From: Pycnococcus provasolii
Lineage: Eukaryota > Chlorophyta > Pseudoscourfieldiophyceae > Pseudoscourfieldiales > Pycnococcaceae
Reading direction: 5' to 3'
DNA: 64,000 nt
Assembly: GCA_938743325.2 (NCBI GenBank)
Contig: OW568902.1
Location: forward strand, 248,001-312,000
Shown here: positions 20,116 to 32,400 of the stretch, piece by piece
How the letters are laid out: the number at the start of each line of letters is the position of its first letter
How positions within the stretch are numbered: position 1 is the stretch's first letter
The notes under the pieces: model-generated
Databases searched by the model: none
Told to the model about the DNA's origin: nothing
What the model saw: only the letters and a program-made list of their open reading frames with translations
Position numbers and translations under genes: made by a program

Positions 20116-22164
20116 ATGGCGTCGTCGTCAACGTCGTCGTCGTCGTCGTCGTCCGGGGGTGGTGGTGGTGGTGGTGGTGGTGGTTCCAGTGGTTCTTGGT
20201 TTCCTCGTGGTTGGAGTGGTCCTTCGTCATCATCATCATCATCAGGCACGTACTTGCGTTCTGTGCTATTTGGATCCGTATGTGCACTGGCCCTAAACGA
20301 AGTCGTCCGTGTCCTGAAAAAGAAGAAAGATGGTGCACTCAATGAAGTTGGTCCTTGGTCCGCTGGGGCTCTGGATTGTTCAGATTCCTCAGGTGCCGTT
20401 TTTCCGTCGGCGCCACCTTGTCGTGTGGATCCTTCTATTATTCTTAGTGAATATGGAGGGTCGTTTACAGCTTTGCTCAATCGGTGGTTGCTGCTAAACG
20501 GTGCGCGATTCGCAGCCTCAGTCAATATCAGACAACACCCAACGACAGGGGATAAGTCAATCACGTTTCGACCGAACCATCTCATGAAGACCAAGTCGTG
20601 GAGGTCGCTTTCCTCCAGCAACAACAATAATAACAACGCCATCAGCCCCACGACAGCAACCGAAGAAGAAGTGCGCGCTCTCTGCTTTCCGCTCAAACAC
20701 TGCCTGAACTCGCACGCCGCGTTCCACCACCCAAACGAAAAAGTCAAAACCATATTCAGAAAGGCATTTTTAGACCAAGAAGCGTCGGAAAGAGACGTCA
20801 CCGTCAGCTTCATCTTACTCGAGAAGTGCCGAGGCGAACAGAGTCCGTGGAACTCGTACCTAGACGCACTTCCCACGAACGCACACAAGCAAGGCGCACC
20901 TGGCTGGGACGAAAACTCCAACGCATCCACAATCATCAAAGGAACCACGCTCGACGCAGCCGCCAAGGCTGAGCGAAACAACAGGAAGCACGAGTGGGCA
21001 CGCATGCACGCCGTCATCGTGCGTGCCGCCGAGGCGTGCGGAGAGCCGGAAACCGCGCAGCATGCACACACTCTCACGGTCGACGACTGGGCGTGGGCCA
21101 AGGCAAACTTCTGGGGACGCGCCATGGCATTGCCGTGGGGATCCACCACGGCGGTGGAAAGCGTCGTGCCAGGCGTCGACTGCGCGAACCACCGCATTCC
21201 ACCCAACGCGAGGTGGGAGGTGTGCAAAGGCAGCAGCGGTGATCAGGACGCGCACGTGTGCCTGCTCGTGAACCGCGAAATGGCAAAGAAATTACCGCCC
21301 GACGCTGACACGGAGCTGTTCGTCGACTACGGCACGAAAACAAGCGAGGAACTGCTCTTCCACCACGGATTCGTCGATGCGCCGGAAGACGGCTGGCCTT
21401 CGAAACGAACGTGGTATGGCCTGCTTGGGCCCAGTACGGCTAAATTAGACAAGGCGGCAAAGCCCACCGCGAACGACGCCGCCGTGCTCGTGCTGTCGAC
21501 GATCCAAACCGACGCAGGCGATCAGCAGGAACTTGCGGAGAGGGTTGCGACGGTGCGTGCACGCATGCTTGCATGCTTCGGGCCGCCGCGTCTGATTTGC
21601 CGTGCTGACTTGATCGAGGGAAGCGTCGTCGTCGACGACGACACGATTGCCACGGCGAACGGGGCGGCGTTCGAGGAGGCGCTGGAACGCCGGCTCGGTT
21701 GGAGTGTCGAAGACTTGGCACGCTTGAGCGTCGCCGCGGTGCACGGCCGTCGTCTCGCGGAGGTGCTCGAACACCCTGCATGGGAACGAATGCTCGCTGG
21801 CGAGGCGGAGGAGGGCGACTTGGCTGTCGTGAGTCGAGCCATCTGCGCCGATGCCTATGCTCGCGCAGATGGCTTGGCACTGCTACGTGCGCTGCTGGGA
21901 TTGCGCGCGCGGTCTCTGCTGGGGGTTGCCGTGGACGAGGGCAACGTCGTCGTCGAGGGAGGTGACGACGCCGGGCTGATTGCACGTCTACGTGCATCTG
22001 CGCGCGAGGACATTGCACGCGCAGCAGGTTTATCTGAGGACGACAAGGCGCGTCACGCGCTGACGTACCGCGCTCGTCAGAAACGCATCGTCGCATCTTG
22101 GCTTGCGATGGTATCGCGGTTGGAGACGAAAGCGATGGATTATGCGATGATGATGGCGCAGTGA
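20116..22164 (+). CDS. SET-domain protein methyltransferase, Rubisco-LSMT/SETD3-like
   Basis: This 682-residue protein begins at MASSSTSSSS; the longer frame upstream is AT-rich leader. A Ser/Gly-rich start is followed by a possible membrane segment (YLRSVLFGSVCALALNEVV) before a Lys cluster. The catalytic part has family hallmarks: ILLEKCRGEQSPWNSYLDAL, a split SET core with VPGVDCANH near residue 351 (cofactor-binding Asn-His), and LFVDYGTKTSEELLFHHGF near residue 402 (catalytic Tyr). A C-terminal ~200-residue helical region is consistent with the substrate-binding domain. Members methylate lysines of Rubisco and aldolase, or His of actin. The substrate here is unknown, and the membrane segment would be unusual. 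Confidence 0.75.
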   Translation: MASSSTSSSSSSSGGGGGGGGGGSSGSWFPRGWSGPSSSSSSSGTYLRSVLFGSVCALALNEVVRVLKKKKDGALNEVGPWSAGALDCSDSSGAVFPSAPPCRVDPSIILSEYGGSFTALLNRWLLLNGARFAASVNIRQHPTTGDKSITFRPNHLMKTKSWRSLSSSNNNNNNAISPTTATEEEVRALCFPLKHCLNSHAAFHHPNEKVKTIFRKAFLDQEASERDVTVSFILLEKCRGEQSPWNSYLDALPTNAHKQGAPGWDENSNASTIIKGTTLDAAAKAERNNRKHEWARMHAVIVRAAEACGEPETAQHAHTLTVDDWAWAKANFWGRAMALPWGSTTAVESVVPGVDCANHRIPPNARWEVCKGSSGDQDAHVCLLVNREMAKKLPPDADTELFVDYGTKTSEELLFHHGFVDAPEDGWPSKRTWYGLLGPSTAKLDKAAKPTANDAAVLVLSTIQTDAGDQQELAERVATVRARMLACFGPPRLICRADLIEGSVVVDDDTIATANGAAFEEALERRLGWSVEDLARLSVAAVHGRRLAEVLEHPAWERMLAGEAEEGDLAVVSRAICADAYARADGLALLRALLGLRARSLLGVAVDEGNVVVEGGDDAGLIARLRASAREDIARAAGLSEDDKARHALTYRARQKRIVASWLAMVSRLETKAMDYAMMMAQ

Positions 22165-22316
22165 CACACACACACAATTTTTTGTAGAATACTGCACAAC
22201 TTTACTTAATGAGCATTCTCAGAAATTTGCAACTATCACTCACTCACTCGGACGCGCTTTATTTGGTGGTATCACAACACTCTAGCTTGTAGTAGTGCCT
22301 TCTTTTCATGCACTAC

Positions 22317-22949
22317 TTACTCCTCTGTGACGCGTGTCATCTCCCCGTGAGCAATAGTGGGCATGCACATCCTTTCCGTGCAGCCCACCGTCGCTGCCTC
22401 CGTGTATATATACGAGGCCGTGACGACTTCGCAGTCGTCGTTCACCTCGTCAGGGATGATGGTTGTGTGACCGGAATCCAGCGTTTCGACGCAGCTCATC
22501 ATGCCCTTGCCTCCCCACTTGGGTGGTGGCGCAAAGCACAGAGCATCCACCTCGACACCGGCTCCAGCTTCAGCTTGAGCGATCGACGGATTGGTCACGT
22601 TCCTCGTCGCTGGATCGGTGAACCAGTTCATGATCCACGACGTCTTGCCAGCGCTTCCAGGCGTAATCACTAATTCAAACGTTTGGTCCTTGGTACCTTT
22701 GAGCGTCGAGGTGGTCGTATCATACGACATATGCCTATTATTGATGACGCGGTACGTTCCGGCGTAGTTGAGATGTTTCCCCTGGCATTTCTCGGGCATA
22801 ATCATCTCCTTCATCATCATCCTCATCTCCTTCTTCGCGTCCGATTCCGTCGAGTTCGTGTTCGAGTCATCAGCGTGCACGCTTGTAAGAGCAAAGAGAC
22901 ACATGCTAGAGATCGCCACGACGAGAAACAAGAGCAGCTTCGACATCAT
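22317..22949 (-). CDS. Secreted hypothetical protein
   Basis: This 210-residue protein has a clear signal peptide (MMSKLLLFLVVAISSMCLFAL, cleavage plausible after SVHA). The mature part has an acidic, Met-rich start and six cysteines (EKCQGKH, ALCFAPP, MSCVET, DDCEVV, VGCTER, RMCMP), suggesting a small disulfide-bonded extracellular or luminal domain. Potential N-glycosylation sites include NST and NVT. It converges with the SET gene, with 152 bp between stops. No family is recognised. Confidence 0.65.
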   Translation of the reverse strand: MMSKLLLFLVVAISSMCLFALTSVHADDSNTNSTESDAKKEMRMMMKEMIMPEKCQGKHLNYAGTYRVINNRHMSYDTTTSTLKGTKDQTFELVITPGSAGKTSWIMNWFTDPATRNVTNPSIAQAEAGAGVEVDALCFAPPPKWGGKGMMSCVETLDSGHTTIIPDEVNDDCEVVTASYIYTEAATVGCTERMCMPTIAHGEMTRVTEE

Positions 22950-23345
22950 CGTCCTGCTAAAAAAGTGAAGTGATCGTGCCTACACGGTGTGCCGGGTGTG
23001 GTGGTCGGCGATTGCGGCACAACATGCTGTCCGAGGATATTTCGCGTGATCGTGAAATCAAAAGTCTGGGATATTTTTATAATTTCTTTTTCTCGGAGCG
23101 AATTCTCAACCCCCTCCCCCGGCCCCACTGGAGCCCATCCTATCCAAAAAATATCACGTTCGCACGCGACCTCGATGCTCTCTCGCTGGCGCTGGCGCTG
23201 GCGCCACCCAAGCGTTCGCATGTGCCATCATGTTTGCATACACGTGTGTGGCCTTCGTAAGCATGGTGTTAGTGCTCGTGCTCTTGGTGGTCAGAGTCAC
23301 AGAGACTTTGACTTTGTAGGTAAAAGTAACAAGTCCATTTTTTAT

Positions 23346-24527
23346 TTACATTCCTTGATTCTTCGCTTCACGCAATTCTGTGAGGCAATCAATTTGACGC
23401 CTCTGCATATCCTTCGTTCTTATGTCGAGTTCGTTGAGCTTCTCCGACGTCCTTTCTTCGAATGATTTGAACCTCTCTTCGAAGGATTTGAAGAATTGTG
23501 CTGTCGAGTTCTCGATGCTGTGAAGGCGCTGAGCGATCATTTGTATGTGCGACGATGACGATTGCTGTAGAGGCGCGTCGTTGACCACAGGTTGTTGTGG
23601 CTGTTCTTGTTGCACTGCAGGCTGTACGAGTGGTGGTGGTTGTGGTTGTTGTGGTTCTGCTGGCGGTGACGACGTTTGTGTGACGTTGTTGCTTGGCACC
23701 ACCTCAAAAGCAGCGTCGTCACCCCCCTCTCCCCTTGGTGTCAACTCCTCCTCGTCGTTGAGGTCAACCCACACTTGCGTGTGAAGTGAGTCGTCGCGTG
23801 GTGGCGGCGGGTTCGTAGAGTGCTGCTTCGCGGGTGTGACGGGTGACTTGGCATTGTCACCCGTCACACCCGTGAAGGAAAAGAGCGGACGCAGCCGTCG
23901 CTCTCGTTTTCGTTTTCGTGCGGATTCGTCTTGTTCACTCGCCTCTGGCCACGGCTTGAGGCTGTCTTGTATGTTTTTTTTCCCCTTTGGCGTGAGTTCG
24001 TACAATTTCGACGCCTGGTGCTGTTGAAAGAGGCTCTCCTCGTCTTTGAGTATAAGCTTGAGCGATTGTGTCGATACGGGCGTGAGTGGCTGCCATCCTC
24101 TCAATTCGTGCTCTTGCCAGTCGTTGAAGTTCACGAGGGGAAGCTGATTTTGTGCCGCATGCGACGTTGCCGCTGCTGCTGCTCCAGCCCAGGACAGTCG
24201 TCGCTGCTCGCCATTGTTGCTGTCGAATTGACAGACATGGCATAACTGTCCAAACGCCATTGGTGCATAGTCCATCATGTAAAAAGCCAGAAGCACTCTG
24301 TCGGTGTCACTGACATTTGTTGAGAACGCAGAACCGCGCGTATCCCACGAGTCCGTGATGGCAAACGACCCTTTGAATCTGCTTTTGCGTTGAGGGCGGA
24401 AACGTTGATCAGCAACTGCTAAGCCACCCCCATGAGCCCCCGTGGGCGAAGCTGGAGACTGACCTTGAGGTAGTAGTGCGCCGTCTCCAGCAGGGACCAA
24501 AGCAGGTGGACCTGGTGGTGTTGACAT
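23346..24527 (-). CDS. Hypothetical protein with Gln/Pro-rich linker and C-terminal coiled coil
   Basis: This 393-residue protein starts at ATG 24527 (MSTPPGPPAL). The first 60 residues are Gly/Pro/Ala-rich. A possible globular part follows (FAITDSWDTRGSAFSTNV, VLLAFYMMDYAPMAFGQL). A basic patch (SARKRKRERRLR) could act as a nuclear localisation signal. After a long Pro/Gln-rich segment, the C terminus is a coiled coil built on near-repeats (FFKSFEERFKSFEERTSEKL). Function is unknown. The combination suggests a nuclear or scaffolding protein, but this is inference. Confidence 0.6.
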   Translation of the reverse strand: MSTPPGPPALVPAGDGALLPQGQSPASPTGAHGGGLAVADQRFRPQRKSRFKGSFAITDSWDTRGSAFSTNVSDTDRVLLAFYMMDYAPMAFGQLCHVCQFDSNNGEQRRLSWAGAAAAATSHAAQNQLPLVNFNDWQEHELRGWQPLTPVSTQSLKLILKDEESLFQQHQASKLYELTPKGKKNIQDSLKPWPEASEQDESARKRKRERRLRPLFSFTGVTGDNAKSPVTPAKQHSTNPPPPRDDSLHTQVWVDLNDEEELTPRGEGGDDAAFEVVPSNNVTQTSSPPAEPQQPQPPPLVQPAVQQEQPQQPVVNDAPLQQSSSSHIQMIAQRLHSIENSTAQFFKSFEERFKSFEERTSEKLNELDIRTKDMQRRQIDCLTELREAKNQGM

Positions 24528-24646
24528 CAATAGATGATTGCGCTCGAGAGTCTCGCTCGCTTAGATACACACGCCCAGTTCTGATACACGAGCTGAGTGT
24601 GTCTCGAATATACTTAATCCCAACAAGACTCGCCCGGATGCTTAAG

Positions 24647-24770
24647 CCGTTGCTCGCCCGAGTGTAATTTCTACAAGACAAGCACAAAGGTGGCTGCAGC
24701 CGTTGCTCGCCCGAGTGTAATTTATACAAGACAAGCACAAAGGTGGCTGCAACGTTGCTCGCCCGATACA
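24647..24770 (+). repeat. 53-bp minisatellite, about 2.3 copies
   Basis: Units starting at 24647, 24700 and about 24752 share cgttgctcgcccg and acaagacaagcacaaaggtgg with few differences. The array lies just upstream of the gene starting at 24527. Confidence 0.8.
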
Positions 24771-24911
24771 AGAAAGCACACGCAAGCAAGCACGCCACGC
24801 ACAGCACGTGTACACGAGTGTACCCAAACCAACCAGGGGAGGGAATGAAGGGGCGGAAACGAACCGGAAGGGAACTCGGAACCGGGCAGCCGGGAGGGGT
24901 AACAACGGGTC

Positions 24912-24953
24912 GGGTTAGGGTTAGGGTTAGGGTTAGGGTTAGGGTTAGGGTGA
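24912..24953 (+). repeat. Interstitial telomeric repeat (TTAGGG)n
   Basis: Six consecutive ttaggg units are followed by a gtgagacgggt flank. Further single ttaggg or taggg copies occur at 24995-25030. Confidence 0.95.
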
Positions 24954-26496
24954 GACGGGTAGGATAGGGCTATGTACTGTATGATTCGGGGCCCTTAGGG
25001 TTTTAAGAGGAGTACTACGATAGGGTTAGGAGTTCTGGTTTCGTTCTCCGCAGCCTCTCTTCTCTTCTCTTCTCTGTCCTTTACTTTTTAGTTTTTAGAG
25101 GGGGGTGTGGTGTGCCTTCTCCGACTTCAGAGCCCTGTTCCTGTTCCAGAGGTCTGGGGTTACCTCCCAGGGACTGCCGGCTCCAGGCTCAGGGCTCATT
25201 GGGCTGGACTCCTCTCGCCGCCTCCCCAGTCCTCCCATGCGGCCATGCCTCGAGGCTCTCAGCAGCCCTCAGGTGGATCCAACTTCCAAGTATCCGTTGG
25301 TGAGCCTGCTGGTTTCCTGGGCCTGTGAGGTTTGGCTCACTCGCATCGAGTGGGTCCCTGCCCAAGGGCATATTAATCCGGATTAATATGCCCTTGCCCT
25401 GCCCGGCCTTGGGGCATGCATCGTTTCGTTTGAACTTTGAAATGTCGTCCTGAACCATAATTATGGGAAGAGGCGCCCAGCAGCGTGCACACTGCACAGC
25501 GCCATGCTTCATGAGTAAGGGTACAGCAAGTCCCACCTCGTTCGGCACAACGACTCGCTCAAGCTTTGCTGTTTCCTTTTTTGTTTTCCGAATACATATT
25601 TTCGCGTTTTTTTTTTTTTTTCGTGCATATGAGGCATGAGACGCCGCCCCACCTTTTCGCAGGGGTTGGATGAGAACACAGCCGACTTCACGAGGCAACG
25701 AGTTGGGTCCCTTGGAAAGGAAGGGTACGACAGACAACACAGACAGACTGAATGAAAACACAGCCGACTTCGACGTGTCCTCGACTCCTCGAGACCTCAT
25801 TCCAAAGAGCCTCGAGGGTGTGTTGCCTTTACAGTAGTGAGGTTTTGCGAGCGAGAGAGGCCTAGGTGGTGTACCCTAGACGGCCTAGGGAAGAGGTATT
25901 GTTTTTTCAAGAGGGGAGGCTTTTTCGCAACCAGAATAGAACCAAAGCAACAGGAGCGTGGAAAGGGAAGTGGAAGTGGAAGTTGGCGGAAAAGCTCTGC
26001 GAGAGCTCTGAGAGGAGAGGAGGCGCCATATTATCCCCCCGGTCGACGTTTTCTAAAAGGCAGTCCTGGCTTTGTCGCTCGTCCCTAGCTAGCGCTGGTA
26101 ACCAACCTGGTGTGGTGTCGGCGCTTAACTCTAAGACCTTATCAAGACTGTAGTACTTACAGTAGGCTTACACTCGTATCAATAGAGTGAGTGGCTGGCC
26201 TTCTATTACTCTTCGAAGGTTTTTTGTTTTCAAGTGTGTGTTCGAACACAAGTACAAGTAAGTGTTTGTTAAATACAAGTTGTCGTGGGGTCCCACAAGA
26301 GAGTTCATTCAGAGAGAGTTTGAGAGTTTTTGAGATTTGTTTGAAAACACAGAGTTTCTGTTTGAACAAAGCTCTTTATTTAGCAGGTATTACTTGAAAG
26401 TTATGTTCTGCGCGTGAGGATTCTGCGGATTTTGGATTCCACTGTATCTGTGTGCTGTGTCTCGGTTCCAACTCGACTTCACTTCACTTCAGGAAG
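24954..26496. other. Long intergenic region upstream of the receptor gene
   Basis: No supported gene. It includes scattered (t)taggg copies, a 34-bp perfect palindrome at 25363-25396, a T16-type homopolymer near 25606, paired copies of cacagccgacttc (25677 and 25760), and the motif AGTACTTACAGTA near 26146. A moderately GC-rich patch (25105-25385) has an open frame but no protein-like signature. Confidence 0.5.
25363..25396. repeat. 34-bp perfect palindrome
   Basis: The sequence is self-complementary over 17-bp arms with no spacer, centred on ccgg at 25378-25381. The arm is caagggcatattaatcc. It could extrude a hairpin or bind a dimeric protein; no neighbouring gene explains it. Confidence 0.85.
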
Positions 26497-29400
26497 ATGA
26501 AAAACGCCGTTCATGAAAAGGAGTTCAGGAGGAGGAGCCGGAGGAGTTCAGGAGGCCACAGCATGGAGATGGAGCCCAGCCTTGCTCTTGTTAGCAGCAG
26601 CAGCAGCCTTGTAAGAAGAACAACACAAAGAGCGACAACAAGTTCAGAACCAGCATCTTCATCTTCACCTTCTTCTGCAAGAACAGCAGCCGCACGAGCA
26701 CTTGCGCTTGCACGAGCACGAAAAGCACAAGCACGAAGAGGAGGAGGAGGAGGAGGAGGAGGAGCACAGCCATGGCCATGGGGTGCTCCTCAGTCGCGCT
26801 TTCTCGTCATCTGCACCTTTTCCATCCTCGTCGGCCTGCTCCTCAACTGCGACGTGTCAAACGCGCAGGTGCAGGATTCGGCGTTGAGTACGGGATCAGT
26901 GAACACAGGGAGCAACCAAATATCAAACATACTGACGAAAGAGTCGTACGAGACGGCAGACCAGTGGGCAGCAAGGTTGAACGACGCGCGAAGTCCCGCG
27001 CAGTGCACGTCCTCCATTGGCAAGGTGTGCAGCTGGATTAACAGCGAGTGGCTTGCTGGACGCGTGTACAGGAAGCTCACAGACATGAAGACGAGCGAAG
27101 AATTTGCCACGTTCAAGCAGGAGTGGACGGACAGCGTGCCGCAGAAGACGAGCTCGGGCGCGTTCATGGTCGACAGCGGCAAGCGAGGGGAGATGACCCT
27201 GAGCAGCTACTTCTACGTCAAGCTGTGCGACGTGGAGACGGCGTCGTGCCTCGTGAGCGGGTCGGGGTACGACAACGAGCCCGAAAGCTCGAGCGACTTC
27301 AGCGGACAGGGAACGACGTGGTCGGAGCACGTCGAAGCGTACATGCCGCGTATCGTCGTCTCCACGAACGCGGCTGGGTACATCGGCGACAACGCGTACA
27401 AGGTGCTGAGCGAGCAGATTCACAGCACCGCCACAGACGCGGCAACGCTCGGAGGGAGGTGGGTGCGCATTCCGTACATCACGTGCGACCGCATACCCGG
27501 CGGCGGCGCGCAGCTCGAGACGTGCCGGACGGACACGCAGGAGTCGAAGCACGGCGTGCTCGTGCGCGCGATGATGTACGTCACGCCCGTCGCGCCCAAC
27601 CCGGCGTTCAAGTGGCCGCCTCAGGGAAGTCCGAAGGGGATGTACCTCATGAGCGGCTTTCTGGAGACGACCGTCAACCCGCGCGAGCCGTGCGACTCGG
27701 GGTACGCGTCGCTGTGCGCGCTGCACAACGTCAAGGCGCTCCTGGGCAAGGTGAAGCTCGCGCTCGAGACGGCGGACGGCTTGGATCTCATGCTGCACAT
27801 CGCGTCCGAAATCACGTTCGGGAACGAGTACCTGCTGAGCGAGACGTCCGCGAACAGCTTCTACGTTTTTTTCATTCACGCGGACGGGCCGATGATTGCG
27901 CACGGCGTGCTTGAAACGCGCATCGGCGACACGCTCGCGGAGATTGTGAAGCCTGGTGGTCCCATCTCGGGCGCCGAACTTCACTCCAGACTTCTTGAGG
28001 CTTCGAGATCGCCCATTGGCGCCGATTATGTGAGCTACCTCTGGCCCGCGTCCGGCTGCCAGAAGGGTGACGATAGCAGCGGCGTCGTGGAATGCCCGCC
28101 ACTGAAGAAGGTTTCGTACGTCTCGTCGTTTAAGCGCTTCGGAGTAGATGCGTACATTGGAGTGGGATACAACCACGTGCGACTCACTCCGCTCCCCCTC
28201 GACACGCTCACCGAGGGGGAAAAGGAGCCGTGCAGAGCAGGGTTTGCAACACCGTGTGCTGATTTTGCCGCACGTCTTTTGATTGGGTACACCTCCAGCG
28301 CCATGCTCCTGGACGGAGTGTACACGGTAGCGGACCAGATCACGCACCCGAAGGAGTACCCTGAATTGGGAGAAGAGTTCTTCATCTCCGAGGGCAGCGA
28401 GAAGTTCTACATATTTATGATTGACTACAACGGGACGTTCATCGCGCACGGAGCGAGCCCAGGTAATGTTGGCAAGAGACTGCCGGACGTGATTAACAAC
28501 CACCCGGTGCTCTCGAAGGCACTTGACGGCGACGAACTGCACAACTCCTTCATAGCCGCCGCGGATGTTGGCGGAGCGTACGTCTCGTACGACTGGGTGA
28601 ACACAACCTCGGGTGACACGTTCCTCAAGATTGCCTACATCAACAAACACCACGACGATAACACGGGCCTGGACCTTTACATCGGATGCGGATACAACAC
28701 CGTGCCGCTACCGCATTCCGACGATTGTCCTGGTGGAGCGGAATCAGCTAATTACAACACCGACTGTTCGCGGACTGTCGTGCTGAGCGAATTGGGTGAA
28801 ACGCAGGTGGAACTAAACGTGGCAGCAAGTAGGAAGGCGGAAATTCGAGAAGCAGAGTTCAGGAAGGTGGTGGAATCTGTGAATGTGGCGGGCGCAATTC
28901 CCAACAGCGATCTTCCTGACACTGCAGGGTCGTACTACGTCACGATCTTAGACGCGGTGACTGGTCGTGTCAGGAGCAGCTCATTGCCAGCCAGCACTGA
29001 CGCAAATGGCCAGGTGAACAAGAATGCCGCGGGTGGAAGGTGCTTGCCATGGAGATGCTACTCGATGGATGCGCACAACTACGAAGATTGCGAGGAAGGC
29101 CGATGCGGATCCGTCGGATGCGCATCGTCGAATGCGGGTGTGGATTTGACAGTTGGTCTGACGATGCTTGAAATCGCCATTCTGGAAAATGCTCGCGTCG
29201 AAGATAGTCTGCACAATCGAATGAGGTCCGTGGCGCAGTCCGGTGGCGACTGGATAGACTACTCGTGGGCGCGCGGAAAGGGTTCCAGCGAGGCGGTCGA
29301 GCGCCGCAAGGCTTTGGTGAGCAATCAAGTATGCGAAAAGGAGTACGACGTGACTACTTGCGTTATCATCGCATCTCACATTTTGGATGTCAAGTTCGTT

Positions 29401-32400
29401 CCAGAACAGTCGGAATATGACGCGGAGGAGACGATAAAACTTGGCGCCGTTCTGAGCGAGACGGGTGCAACTTCATCCAAGGCGATTGAACTTTTGATGG
29501 GCTACAGCATGTTCATCCAGAAAATCAACACGCAGAACAATGGAAGAGGTATCGAGGTGAAAGATTCGGCGAATAAATTATATTACTACAGGCTTGAGCT
29601 CGTGCACGTGGACGACGAGAGCGATCCTGAGAAGCACAAGGATCAGCTTAAGAAGCTCTTAAAGGCGGAGAGTGAGGGCGGTTACGGCGTTCACTTCGTT
29701 CTCGGCAGTTTGGAGGAATACGCGGAATCCGAGAGAGACATTAGTGCAGAAAAGGGCTTCATTAACATGCATTGCTGCATGGGTTTGAGGGAGTTCTTCA
29801 TAGGTGGAGTGCCGGAGGGCACGACGGACAGGTACCACTTCGGCGTGCAGGCGCCATACAGCTTATATCCAGTACTTGTGCTACAGCAGCTAGCGTTCAA
29901 TTCCGTCGACAAGATCGCCGTCGTCTATCGCAACGACAGCACTGTGCAGAACACGATTTGCCAAGCGGCTATGCAGGAAATTAAAGACCTTGCAAACAAT
30001 GGCGCGGGTCTTCAGATTCGCACTGTGCTTGAGGCCAACTACACATCGTCGGTATTCGACGAGCCGATCGAGGGCAATCCTGATCATACGCTCCTTAAAA
30101 TCGCAAGAAGTGTGAAAGAAGAGGGAGCTGATGCGCTCTTTGCGTGCACGGACGTGGCGGACGGGAAGATGCTGGTGAACTTCTTGTACGACATGCAGTA
30201 CCCGCTTCGTGCCACCTACCTGTCATCAGGTCCTGATCGCCAAAGCTACGTCGATGCACTTGGCAATCGCAGCTCGTATCTCATGACCTCAAGCCAGTGG
30301 GCACCCTCCACCCAGGCGAAGGATAGAGACGACGTATTCGGAAGCGGACTTGATTTCCAGCAGGATTTTGAATCCACCTTCACAAAAGAGAATGAGGAGG
30401 GATTGAAAAATATGGGCATCGATCCTGACATGCTTCCCGAACCTGTCGAGCTGACAGGTAATGTTGCGAGTGCGGCAGCTGCCGCCTACGTGCTTAGCCG
30501 TGCAATCCAACATGCGTTCTTGACATGTGATATTATGTCATCCTACGAGCCAAGCATGCTCTTCCGCGAGCAGGTGGTGTGCAACAATCAGCCGAGTTAT
30601 GCGGTGAAGCAGGTGTCACAGATCATGGCCAGCAGCGTCGAGAGAACTTTCTTCGGCAACATCGAGTTTGACAAGATACAGCAAAATCAGGCGAAGGTAC
30701 CCGTCGTACTTCAAATCTGTCCCAAGGGAGGATGCAAGGAGAGAAGAGACGATGATGCAGTTTACGAGCCGAAGATCATTTTCCCGATGGCGCAAACTCT
30801 GGAACGCATCAAGCTTCCCGCGGTAAATCCGTTTGCGGACAAAGTCTGCCCGCCGGGTACACACGTCGGGCCAAACGACTTTGATGCTTGCATCCCGTGC
30901 AAGCCAGGTTACTCGTCCTCTCGCTCAGATTCGCCGCAATGCGATTCGTGCCTGAAGACGGAGTACGAGAATCGCACGGGTTCCACCCAATGTTACCCGT
31001 GCCCCGAGGGAACAATCGCGGAGTTCAAAGGTGCGACGGATATTCTGCAGTGCGAGTGCAAGGTGAACTACTTTAACCAGAAATTGGAAAGTGGTGTCGC
31101 TTGCGAGCCATGCCACAAGTTTGGCATTTGCCCTGGCAACCGCACTCGACCCTACCCTAAAACTGGATTCTGGGGCGATGTGGATGACGAGAAACGCCGC
31201 TTCTACTCGTGCAGCCCATCTCGAGTTTGCGAAATCGAAAACAACGTGAATTACACGTGCACGGATGGCTATGCGTCACGCACGTGTGCGATGTGCGCCG
31301 ACAAGCACTACCGCGTTTTCGACTACTGCATAGAGTGCCCAGAGGTATGGTACATGTTCGTGCAAATCTTCGGCATTGGCGTGGTATGGATTGTGATTAA
31401 CAAAGTTGTCGCTGACAGCTTTGATTCTATTGACACATTCCTTGCATGGGCGCAGCTTGCAAACGTCATTGGGATGCTGTCGCTGAATTGGCCCACGACA
31501 CTCGAGCAGATATTTACCGGCACGAAAGTCCTCGATTTCGATGTCGACATCGTTGAGCCTACCTGCGGTTATGAAAACTGGGATTACGAGAACAATCTCG
31601 TTGTGCAGTGCATGCTGCCAGTAGCCATCATGGGTCTGTATGGTATCGTGTATTGTTTCTCGTGGTTCCTTCGCGAGGTGTACCGCAGCAGCGATTACAA
31701 ATCAAAGAACATGTCTTTCCCCTCGCTGTATCGATTCCTGAAGCGCAGATACGGTGTTCCCACGACAGACGACGAGCTTCTCGAGGTGTTTGATAGCTGC
31801 ATCTCGGGTTGGATCGGGTTCACCGGCATTACCTACCTGACAGTGACGCGTTACTGCCTCAATGTGTTCTACTGCGAGGATATGGGTGGCGCCATGGTGC
31901 TAAGTGCGCAGCCTAGCATCGAATGCCATGGGCCAAAGTATAGGCGCATGCAGGCTTACGCCATTTTTGGCATCTTCTTTCTTGGCGTTGGACCTCTCGC
32001 GTACATGGTGGTCACCCTCATCTACCTTCGTCGTAACAAGAAGTTCAACGATACCCGATCTCTTCGCTTGCATGGCTGGATGTACGCTCGCTTTAAGATC
32101 AGGTACTGGTGGTACTCGGTCATCGGTCACCTGCGCCGCTTTATTTTCGTGGTCATCTACGTCGGAAACAACAAGACGCCTGTGGTTGCCAGTGCCCTTC
32201 TGATGTGTATCGTGCTCGGCCTGCTCGTTACCGTGGTGTATGCCCGGCCGTATCTGTCTGCACCGCTTCAGATCATGCACGTGTTCCTCCTCGTTGCCCT
32301 GCTCCTCTTCAACATTGCCGGCATCCTGTTCTTGAACTTGTCGGAAGAAATGAATGAAGGTAGCGGGCTCGACGTCGACATAGCGAGCTATCGATCGACG

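Noticed and set aside
25105-25386. 93-codon plus-strand ORF in a GC-rich patch
   Set aside because: Overlapping open frames in several registers and no recognisable domain; composition alone explains the openness.
26923-28653. 576-codon minus-strand ORF inside the receptor gene
   Set aside because: Antisense to Cache-like modules with clear protein conservation; the translation shows no domain.
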